DNA from: Volvox africanus | Lineage: Eukaryota > Chlorophyta > Chlorophyceae > Chlamydomonadales > Volvocaceae | Length of the DNA: 64,000 nt | Direction of reading: 5' to 3' | NCBI GenBank assembly: GCA_030268105.1 | Contig: BSDZ01000032.1 | Coordinates: 806,001-870,000 of the forward strand | Shown here: piece by piece, positions 43,484 to 54,722 of the stretch | How positions within the stretch are numbered: the stretch's first letter is position 1 | Layout of the letters: each line of letters starts with the position of its first letter | Position numbers and translations under genes: made by a program | Notes under the pieces: model-generated | Database searches by the model: none | The model's input: only the letters and a program-made list of their open reading frames with translations | What the model was told of the DNA's origin: nothing

Positions 43484-46451
43484 TGATGATGATGGTGAGG
43501 GTGATGGAAAACCATGTACTTCGCAGTACGTAAAACCGTCGGATTCTACATCCGGTAGGTACGTCCCTTCGCATATTGGATCACACCTGCCGTGTGCAAG
43601 ATCTACGGGTACGTCAGACAAATCGAGAGATTAATCGATTTATGGACCAATGGAGTGATTGCTCTGTGGAGCGCGAATGGCCCGGATTGCCGTCCATCCA
43701 TACCTGTCAGGGCCTTTTTATGAACCGCTCGTGGTTCAAATTTAGCAGGCGACCGTGTTGGGGTCTCTGGATGGATCCTTCTGCGCATTATCCTAGAAGG
43801 AGAAGTTTGCCCCTGTGCCATGATGTGCGTGATGGGCTCTTGTTTGCCATCGTACAGTGAAGATGGAACTTTTGATGGTATTTCGGTTCTTATGTATGTT
43901 GGGTTCAACTGACATTAGTTCTTGAAGTGCGCCCGTAGTTGGTCGTTTGGGATTGCATTTATCGTTTGGTGCTGACTGCTGCTGGAGCGGGAAAGTACAC
44001 GCAGTGCCCCCCGTTTCCATAGTGTCGACTTCAGTGTCATATAAGGACCTGATCCGTTGGAATGTAAACAGCGTATATTAGGAAAGCCATACACATGCAT
44101 GGCTGGAGGTATATAAATGCCGTCGGTGATGTGAAGGTGGTATGCTTATTAATCTAACCGACAAAAGTGTCTGTGTAAAGACACGGAGAGCCATGCGGCT
44201 CAGCTTGTAACAGTTCATCTCTAGTAAGCAATATTCTCGAATATAAAGTCCTTTCACTTCGGTTAAACTCACCTCGAAAAAAAGGTAAGAGCGAAATAAT
44301 TTACAACGTCGGGGATGATGCATTTTTTCGCAGTCTCCATTATAGTGCGATTTAGCTGATGTAATGCAATGTAACCTCATGTGCGTTATATCCCTCTTTC
44401 TGTCGATTGGTGATGGACCGGGTCGTCCTGCGCTCGGTGGAGCGTCACCTCACCGTGCCGCGCCGTTATTGGCTCTGATGATGGAGCCACCACAGCTTGA
44501 TTGGATGTAAGTGCCGGTTGGAGACATTTAGAAAGGACTCAGAAACGTCTATAACTTTAGAAGGCTTGATATTATAAGTGTTGTTGTGATGGGGGTTTTG
44601 GCACGCCCGAATGATCAAATGACGTTGTGGTGTTATTTCCAATGTTGCAAAATTCACGTTTAGCTTTCTGCAACCTCCTTTCTTCGCATCAACAGGAATC
44701 ACATGTGAGGCGGGTACACTGATACAGCAGCTTCCCTTCTAATCCTCTACCGTCCCTGCTGCAAGGACGCTTGGCTACGAAGCAAGGGTGTTTGCGCAGG
44801 GACAGTTTAGGTTGGGTTGGAGGTGGTCGATTCTTAGCAGGCAATTCTTAATGTTTAGAGCGAGCTAGGCTCCAGGTGGTGACAGGTGTTCATGGAGTCT
44901 GGCGATTTATTGACAATGGCGGCGAGGTGTATGTAGCGTCCCCTTAGAGCAGCAGTAACATGCTGCAGGATTTATTCATGTAGGGTCGCTGCTGGTTGAA
45001 TGTCTTGGTGCGGCCATAGAGGAGATAGATGGTAGTGAGATGGAATTGGGGTTGGACGGAGGCACTGAATGATTTCGGCCATAGAGGTGGTAATAATGTT
45101 GGCAGCATCAGCGGCAGCAGTGGCAGATGGAGCTACTTAGTGCAGCGAGGAAGCTGGTGCGTGAGCGGGGTGCGGTATGTGGGCGGAACCCTAAAATCCG
45201 AAATAGAATTCCGTTCATTCTTTTCGATACGCCATAGCCTTATAGTCGGGTCGGGTTTGGTATTTCTCCAATAGTACGGACCTTATATGTCATATCCCAA
45301 TCTTTCGTCTGAATGGATTAACGATTGTGTTCATTGTGTTTGCTTCAAACGTGGTAAATGTTAGTAAGCTAGCTTTGACTATCTCTCCTTAACCCCGGAT
45401 GGAGGGGTGAATCTGGAGGGCCGGCTACGTCATCTTCATTGCCCCGGATCGGCATTTTGCGCATTATCCATACCTAAGCGCCCTGGTCACTGGTTATTAT
45501 TGGCCATAGATGGGCGCCATATTTGCGGCAATCGTAGTGCCATGCGGTTGCATTTGACCAATATTAGGCGTATCTGCAGTAATAGGATAAGGGGTGTTTG
45601 TGGTATGTGACCTGAAGGGCATGGGGTTGCCAACGGGCCAACGACCTGTTATTGTCGCTCACTCCACCACCAGCCATCTTGCAATTCTCGGTGGCAGTCT
45701 GTTCGTCTTCAGTGTTTTTATAGTCCATCAAGGCGGAGAGGGACTAGACAGTCACATGGAGGGAGTAATGGCAACAGAGGTGGCTCATCATCGGGTGTGG
45801 GGTTATTAGATGCACCGCAAGGCCCAGCCTTAAAATGTAGTGTGGTGTCATATGGTAGCATCCCTGGCACGAGATGGCTGCTAGGATGGGTGCCCGGGGG
45901 GGGCATATCCTCCCGGGGCTAAATGACCTAATAGCCCAACTCGTGACCTGGTTGATCTGGTTGGGAAATAGTGCGGGCGGGCGGTGTAGTGGTGGCAATG
46001 GTGTGTATGCGTAGAACGCTGCTGAACGCCATACATAGAACACCATTGAACCGATCGGGGCGGTAGGGGGGTGCATGTGAGGTGGAGTTAGGGTATTAGG
46101 TCTTTGGTCGATCATGACCTGCGCAATATAGAATTCTGCACACACAGAGTGGCCATGGGGCCATGATAGATGGCTGGTGCCACCGTGGAATGAGGCCTAG
46201 GTCTCTTAGCTGCAGATATGGGTAGCCTGGAAGGCTTCATTCCCAGTACTCCGTCCATCCTGTTCAGGGTGATATCGTGGTTTGTGGGGTGCGGTGTTTG
46301 TCGCACCGTCACCGACCACTGGCATACGGGCATATCCCGGCGGACGGGGACCAGGTGCTTGTGTTGGGCACGAGGCATGTGGGACACACGGTAGTGCATG
46401 GCACTGGATGATGGGGCCGTCGGTGCGGTGAAAGCGGGTATGGTTGCTAAT

Positions 46452-46593
46452 GTGGCACAGACCGGCGGCACAGACCAGCGGCTTAGACCGGCGGCTTAGA
46501 AGGGCGCCTTCGACCCGTGGCTTAGATGAGTGGCATAGACCGGTGGCATGGACTGGTGGCATGGACCGGCGGAGAGTGGCATAGACCAGCGGC
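46452..46593. repeat. 13-bp minisatellite
   Basis: About ten imperfect units of GYGGCWYAGACCR (for example GCGGCTTAGACCG, GTGGCATAGACCG) lie in tandem with one 15-bp interruption near 46500. Confidence 0.8.
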
Positions 46594-48612
46594 TGTGTGT
46601 GTTCCTTAGTCTGCACCAATGATGGTGAATAGGACTGCGAGGCAGGTACAGGATACACTGGTGTGGGGAAGAGTGAGATGTGTTTGGTAAGGACTCAAAC
46701 CTAAGGAGGTAAAGCCAAGTACACGTGCACACAGGCGAGGTAGAGCTGGTCATCCCCTGCATTCGAAGCGCAGCTGTTCCCCCCTCTGCATTCAGCCCTC
46801 TGCATTTTTCAGCCCTCTGCATTGAGCCCGCTTCAGCCAACCGTCAATAACTTAGCAGCTATCCTGAATCCTGCTGCAGGACTCTTGGATCCGGCTGCTT
46901 TGGGTGTTGCCATCACTTTTTTAGAGTTACCAAGCTGGCCCGTGATAACGATTTGTCGTTGCAAAGTCGTGGTGCCTTGCCCAGCCTCCAAGGACGGTCC
47001 TAGCTTTCATGGGAACGTAGGTGCCAAACGGTGAACATTGAAACGTTTCCAATACACCTCATTAGTCCGATAACCCAATACACTAGTCATTTATCCAATA
47101 CATCACAATAGTGCAGATAAGCATGACGGGCTTGAGAGACGACTTGGTGTGGAAAGGCCCGGGGTCACCCGTACGTCCCTGTGCCGTGTAACACCAACGG
47201 CATCATGAGATAATGACAGCGCGTACGTTACCGCGCACGGTACCCACGCACATGTCAAGCGCCCGAAGAAATATCTCTTCTCATCCTGATCATATCATAT
47301 CTCGACAGGAACCCGCTGCCAGGTGGGGAAAACAGCCAGGACGTGCTGGTGCCGACGAACCCACAGACATCAACCCACCCACACCATTCCGAACTGAAGG
47401 TGAGCCCCTCGGTGACATGCCAGGTGTTCACCTATTCCGACGTGATTAATGTCAAGGGGGACTTCGCCGTTATCTAGGTTGCCGTTATCCAGGGAGGTGA
47501 GGAGTAAGGCGAATAGATTTCAGTGCTTATGTGGGAAGTATCCCTGATGCTGTACTCACAATGATGTGTAACGCACTCATGCTTTCACACATGCGCCCTT
47601 TGTTATCCTTGTGTAGTCGTGTGGGGGATACCGCCGCACCCGGTACAGGGCAAGCATGGACCGTGAATGCAGCTCACCGCAGCCCTCACTTACCACCATT
47701 CATTCCACAAAAACACCGCACCAACTTATGTCTTAGTAAGAATGTTATAAGTCATGATAGGCTTTAATTGACATGAATTGCGGTCGTGCAAATTAGGTGA
47801 TCGTACTACTGTACATAGACACTATCAAAACTGTAGCGCGGGTTCTGTGTTGTACGGCTACTGAGCCATAACCTGCCGCCACACCCTTCCTTTCCACGAG
47901 TCCGTTTCTCTGGGGCCAGCGGGTCTTTTGTTTATTCTGTTAATAAAATGGTTGATCTACGTAATGTATTATTTGCAGTTTATTTCTGGGGATAAGCAAG
48001 ATTGATCAGCAGCCTGGCTGTGGGGGTGAATCACTGGCAGCCATGATAGATTTCCTGCTAGGAATTCTATGCAGGGTTTACCAGTTTATTTTTATCACCA
48101 ACTGCGTCGTAGAGAAGAACGCACGTGCCAACGGTATACATATATATATGTACCTAAACAATTTATATAATTGGCTGCACCTGCTCTTTACCTTTTCGCA
48201 GGGTCTTTCAATTGGGGCTAAGTGGGAGCCGCCAGGTACGTGGTGGGCACAGGTGGGCCGTTCCCTGGAGTGAAACATGACCAATTTTTTCCAGGTGGTC
48301 AGATCCCACCTGGGACTTGGCCCTCAGGGCGGTGGCACCAGACAGAGCTGGGCAGCGCGGCTCGTTGCATCTCACCCTTTAAATATATTGAGTTGTCACA
48401 TGAAGTACCCAACTGCAGTTATACTATGACGTATGCCTCCGCATGAGAGATGAGACCAATCAGGATTGGTCAGGTACGACAGACGACTTCCTTTCCTTCC
48501 ATCAACTGCAGGAATGTTATGATAACAGAAAGACAGCGTAACCAAACATTAGTAGGTTCGCGTAATAATTGTGATTGCATAGGTGAATTAAAACAATTAC
48601 CTTGTGAGTGAA

Positions 48613-51600
48613 ATGCTTGCCAGCCAGCTTCCGACCCGGGCTCAGACGCAAGGTTGTACACGGCAATTTGCTCCATGCACATTACGTTACAAGAATAGTT
48701 TATTTTGCGGTCTTAATAATTTACGCACAAAATTACGAAGGACTGCGATAGGTGCAAACGTTTCTCCCGCTAAAAGTGAATCCAGCTTGCAAATTTCAAT
48801 AGACACGCATGGAAACACATCTAATGTCTATGGAATTGAATCAAAAACCGCTTGCTTACCGGCTGGTGTCCATGTGGTCCACGTTTCTCAGCTTCCAGAA
48901 GGGAATCTCCCTTTCCTCCTTTACCTCCCGGATATTGACGGTGACGGTGTGACGAGTAGGAGTCAATGGCAGGTAGGCCGTTTCTTTGACCATCAACTTG
49001 AGAAATTCACGTCCACATAGCTGTGCAACCTGTAACCTTTCGACACTTCAACTGGGTCGTTTCATTAATTCAGTACGTGTTCTTGCTGTATAATTAACAA
49101 AACCTCCTTTTCAATGACTCTGCCTAATCCGGATAGGCGTGGACGGAACGCTTCGACATGCACGTTCTCACTCTGGATATGAACTGCGCCTGTGGTTTCT
49201 CCGAGTTGGCCACCGCCGTGCGGGTATGGCTTGGACGTGAGCTTGCAGGGACGGGCCCTCATCGTCCGGTCTACCTTCTCGGGGAGGGCTTTGGAGGCGT
49301 ACTGGCGCTGCAGCTGGCCTGGGATTGCAGGTAGAGCCAGAGGACGTGTGCAGGAGGCCTCAATGTGTCTTCGTGTGGAGGTGGTGTAGTTGGCTGCTTT
49401 AGTTTATGTTGGCCAGCTATATGCTGCTGAGCGGTTCCACGTTGAACCCTCGGTGCTATCAATCCTTCCGCGAGATGTCGTACTACCTCCGCCATCGAGT
49501 CCAACTCAGCAGCTATGCGGCTGTGACGCAGCGTGCCGCATCTCTGATTCCAATATTATTATTTATGTTTTGCTCTTCCTCGCCTGTTGAGGACACCTTA
49601 AGGGTTAATTTCCGACGTCTCCAACATTCCCTCACCTTTCCCCCCGACGGCCCCAAGCAACGCCCCCAAAAACGATCCAGACCCTCCCTCCTGATGACCT
49701 GTCTGCCTGACTTAACTCTGCCTCCAAGACCGCTCTTCCTCACGCGCCATCCCCACCTGCCTACACCCAGGCGCCTCGTTAACCGGGTAGTGCTGGTGAA
49801 CCCGGCCACGTCGTACCTCGATTCTCAGCTTGCGCGCATGACGACTTCCCTGGAGCGCATCGCTCCCGCTCTGCTGAACCTCCAGCTGCCTCCGCCACCT
49901 CCGCTACCATTCCCGCTGCCGCCGCCCCTGCCAGTGGCCCTGGCTCCATTGCTGGGCACCAGTCCGCAGGCGCTGCTTCGCCAGCTGGTGGACAGCTTGA
50001 GCCAACAGCAGCCCGCAGAGGCAGTCCAGGTAAGGTTTCACCGGTAGTAGGGATAGGAGGAGCCCCTGCATCTACCATGCCGCCTATGCCCCTGCACCTG
50101 CTACGCGGGCCAGAATTCGCTTGTTGCCGCTACGGATGCGTCAGCGGCAGCACCGAATCACTTCACGTGTTATTGAAAGTAGTCTGATGTATGTGTGTGT
50201 GCATGACTTTGGGTGTACGTGCTGGCTACCAGGCTGTTTCTGGTTCTGGAAATTCGGTTCCGACTGCACCTCGCTCGCCGCCCCCATCACCCGCAGGCTC
50301 TCCGCCGGGCCCTGGACCAGGTGGAGCAGATCTCGAGCCGCCTGACGCTCGCCGCCTTACTGCACCGTCTTAAAATGCTGGAGGAGGGTATTAGGTGGGA
50401 CACACGGCCGTGTGTGTGTATGTGTATGATTATGCATACGTGGGTATCGTGGTGCGTAATAAGAGGGGGAAAGCGGAGGGAGACGAACATCGAAACGCTG
50501 GTAATGATCGCTGACGTAGCCAGGACTAACCGTGAAGGATGACTGACTGTTGTCCGCGTCCAAGGCTGCTGCCGACGCGGAGACTTGAAAACGGAAACCA
50601 GGTTGCCGCCAAGGCCGCGAAGGAATGCAGGAAAAACTCAATTGAAACCGTCATAAAGTATACTATCGGCCTCGCTGCTGGCGGCAAAAGAAAACCGCGG
50701 AAAAAAGGAAATTAAAAACTGAGCTGACGGCTGGTCGCTATCATGCGCGTGCTCCTCCCAACCCCCCTGCATAGCATCAAACTAACGCGCCTTGACCCGA
50801 TCGACCCACCAACCCGACCCGGGCTAGCACGACGACTGCGCACGCGAACCAACCAAACGAAGCGCGGACCCACGCAAACTCACCTATGGCGGCGGCGGCG
50901 GAACCGAAGCAAACAGCAAAGATGTGCACATGCAGTCAGCAAGAATGCGCGTTAGTAGCCGAAATGCAAGGTTGCGCAAAGCTACACGTGGTCGTGGCAG
51001 GAAGAAATGATGCACCCAGGAAACTGTGCAGCTGAAATTAAGAGGAAAAGTATAAAAGAAGAAAGCAAAACACAAATAGGAAAAAAAGATGGAAGAATTT
51101 ATACAAGGGAAGAAAAGTACAGCACAGGAGTACGAGCAAGGGGTGGGGCAGCAGTGTTCCCATGGGAACTCAAGTAGAGGGCAGAGGGAGGGAAAGGGGA
51201 GGGGAGGAATACGGTATGCGTGTCAGGAGACCGCGTGGCGGCCGGGGTGGGCGCCGGGTAAAGTAAAACGTTAGGAAGCAAGATTCGTTTGCGATTGTGC
51301 CCATCACTACGTTTATATCTGAGCTTTAATTAGGTCTTTCGGACCGGATATTTCCCAAAGCGCAACAGTCCCACGGCGTTCCCGAGATCCCACTGGAAGG
51401 GGGTTTGCCGGATTTGGAGATGTGAGGCAAGGAAGCACCCGTCTTCCCACGCCCCCAATGGTAATTGGCTATGCTGGATGCCATGTGCCTCCTCAGTAAT
51501 AAGACCCTTAGGAGAGGGCAGGCATTGATCCATTGTGTCATTTGAAGCTCGCTCATAGTCCGCCACCGTCATGCGGCTTGCTCTCCCCACTTGTCCACCC

Positions 51601-54600
51601 CAAATTGGTGCTTGCGTTTATGACCACCAAAAATCAACAGCGCTTCGTCGTGATGCCACTGCCGTCAGCTGTCGACTGTATTGTATGGATGTATGTATGT
51701 GTTTGTATGTATGTATAATTGTATATACACGTATAAGCCCTATATGCTCAGTAGCACAGCTCTCGGTGTTTTGCTGACCGGCTGCGCCGCACATTCTTCC
51801 ATCCGCCTCCCCGCTTTCGCCAGGCTGGTAGGTCCACGCTTGTCGCGAGTTCCCCAGCGCACCATGATAATTGCGGGGGGTCAGGACCTGGTGCTGGGCT
51901 CGGACAAGGAGGCGCACAGGCTGGTGGAAACCATGCAGCGGGCCTTCAAAGTGGTGAGCTGGGGCCGGGCTTAGGGCTTGGGGTTTTAGTCACTGGCGTG
52001 GGTGCACGCAAACCAGGAGACGGAAGGAGGACAAATAAACTCGGCGTGTTGTCGGTGGGGCTTATGTGTATACGTATGAGGGTGCGTTTCGAGTGTCAGG
52101 GGGTGCAGGTGGGCTCCCCTTACGGACCTTTCAGTGCGCGGGAAATCCCGTACCGGTACGCGTAACCGGTACCAGCAGATGCTGGAGTCGAGCATCTGGC
52201 TTCGCCGTTGTCGACCACTCGAACCGGTTGAGTGATAACTAACACCGGGAGCAAAGCACGCTTGGGGACATGTGTAATTTTCCTCCTCCATTCTCTACCC
52301 CGACCCTGCGTCACTCCGACCCTCGACCCGCCCGGCCTCACTTCTGTTATCTGACTGCCGAACCCAACATGGCCGAGTCCCAGGGTCTTCCGATGGTCCT
52401 TATACAGTATGCAGTATCCGCCCTCCCATGGAGCGACCGATGGGTCGGTGCTTCCTCCGCCCTGCCGCAGGTGCTTCCCGACCGGGGTCACGCGCTGCTG
52501 TATGAGCCCGGCGGGGAGCTGCTGCCTCTGCTGGATAAGGAGGGCTTCTACATCCGCCGCCGCGTGTTCAGCTCCCCCGTACGACCCGGAGTCGACGTCA
52601 ACAAGTTCGGGACCGCTGGCCCCGTGGAGCTGCCCAACTTGCAGGTCGGTGCGACCGCAAAAGGGGGCCCTTTGCCCCTTCGTAACCTAGGGTGCTTCGT
52701 GCAGCTTCCTGCAGCTCTCACGGCTGCCTGGCGTCAAGCTGGTCACACGACCCGCCACTCCAGCACTGCTCTCAACCCTCCCCCCCTTCCCACAGGCGTC
52801 CGCAACGACCCGACCCAGGTCTACCCACTGAAGTAAATATGCCGTCTATGGGATTCGAACACTCGGACCCCAATCATAAACCTTAATATACATCAATGCT
52901 ATGTTGCATATCGGCTGCGCCGCATATTTGTCCATTCGTCTTGCCCTTGTCGTCGAGTCCTTCGCTCCCCAACCTCGCCGTGTCATGACACATGCACACA
53001 CCCTGCTCCTCACTCCCGGCTCCTTTTCAGGAGGTTGGTCGCTGCGCCGCCTCCTGGACTGCCCGACTGCGGGAGTTCAACAGCCCTGTCTTCATGTCCA
53101 CATTGGCGGACGGCACCCGAGTGCTGGGGCTCGAGGGGCTGCCGTACAGGAAGCGCCCCGTGGGTTACGGCGCTCGGCCATCCCACGACAAGCCATTTGC
53201 GGAGGTGTCGGTCGGCTCGAGGGAGGGTGGCGAAGGTTACCGGGCTTCCGGGCCTTATGCGGCTTCTGGTGGGGAGGACCCTGGTGAGGAAGCGGATCTG
53301 GGCACTGGAGGGGGCCCGTTGTTGTTCGTCGGCAACCACCAACTTTACGCCTTCGACATGGCGGTGAGTGAGGGGAGGCCGGGTGAAGCAGGGAGGACTG
53401 GAGCCGTTAGCCCTTCCGGGCGCCCTTAGGTGCGGGTTAGCGGGAGAGTCAATTCTCATGTTTATTACTTCCTTTTCTGGTGGCGGTTGCGAACCGCTTT
53501 TCGGCGGCTGCGGGGGACGGCCCAGCGGAGGGCGTAGTCCTGTTGCGGGCGAGGCTGGTGGCAGGCGGACACGCAGACAGAAAGACATACGGACATACGG
53601 ATAGGGAGGGTTGCATGTTCCGCCTCCGGAGGGTCGTTCCCGGATGGCTGGCTGCACGCGTGAACGTAAGATTACGTAAGGTGCTGGCCTCATGCCCTGC
53701 AGTAAAGCAGACCCCTGCATTGAGTAACCCATATATATATCATATCATATCCGCTATACGGCTTCTTAATATGCTGACACTGCCCCCGCTGCACTCCACT
53801 GCATGGTACTACACTGCACTGTGTCGTATATATGTTTGGATGGGTGTTACACAGTGAGCGACTTGCCCTGAAAGGACAAGCACTGGGGGCCTTGACCGGG
53901 GCGAACCACAGCGCAGCGGGGGGGGGGGGACACATGACTTTGTCTGTCTATCTGTCCTGCTGTGCATTCCTCCTCTCGCTCAGCCAGCAAGCGCACACAG
54001 ACCTCACGTCCCTCGAACCTGGCTACTCGAAGGAACAGAGCCTCAGCTCCCACCCCACCAGCTTCCATACGTAGATTGCAAGAGAGCACCCCTACCTCCC
54101 CAAAAGCAAGAAACCCTGTCTCCTCCACCTCCACTGCCTTCCAAGCAAAACGTCTGGCCTCCTGGCCCTGGCAAAGGGGCCGAAAACCTAGGACCCTCCC
54201 AAACTGTCCACCAGAAAAGCTAGAAGACGGGGGGGGGGATAACAAGCCACCAAGGCGGCCCCCTGAAAAGCTCCAAGGCTATGCCTACTGAGAGCCCTAG
54301 CTACTCCTACCTCCTAGACAAGCTGGGGAGCCCTCCCTCTCCACGTACTAGATCCCTCCCAGTCCCCAGTCCCCAAGGCCAAGGAAAATTCATCCCAACC
54401 CAGGCGCAAACCTTCCTACCTCCTCCCTATGTATGTATGTATGTATGTATGTATGTATGTATGTATGTATGTATGTATGTATGTATGTATGTATGTATGT
54501 ATGTATGTATGTATGTATGTATGTATGTATGTATGTATGTATGCACATGTTCTTTTGCGTTGTGGGTTGCGGCCGTTATCGTCAGGTGATGGTGGAGGAG

Positions 54601-54679
54601 GTGCTCAACACCCGCGGCATTCTGATGCGGGGTCTGGCCCACCCTGGACTCTTCCTCCAGCACGGAGAGGACGACAGTG

Positions 54680-54722
<43 letters not shown>

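Larger units (their letters stand above)
43338..48612. other. long intergenic region without recognised genes
   Basis: This holds 5.3 kb containing the SET-gene 3' UTR, a G-rich tract at 43458-43483, a 13-bp minisatellite at 46452-46593 and, at 47309-47476, a plus-strand stretch that reads as plausible protein (VTCQVFTYSDVINVKGDFAV) up to a stop. No start, splice context or family was found for it. TGTAA motifs occur at about 43338 and 44360. Nothing else could be supported. Confidence 0.5.

Noticed and set aside
46206..46658. 150-codon minus frame over the minisatellite
   Set aside because: Its repeats come from the 13-bp tandem array; no independent coding signal.
49137..49250. Alternative frame continuing from the IDGDG codons through a donor at about 48947 (GVDGTLRHARSH)
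   Set aside because: It hits a stop and lacks the conserved HVLTLDM...GEGFGG sequence, which splices in phase from 48972.
52845..52890. tRNA-like stretch GGATTCGAACAC on the minus strand
   Set aside because: The T-arm stem does not pair and no acceptor or D arm could be built; it lies in an ester-synthase intron.
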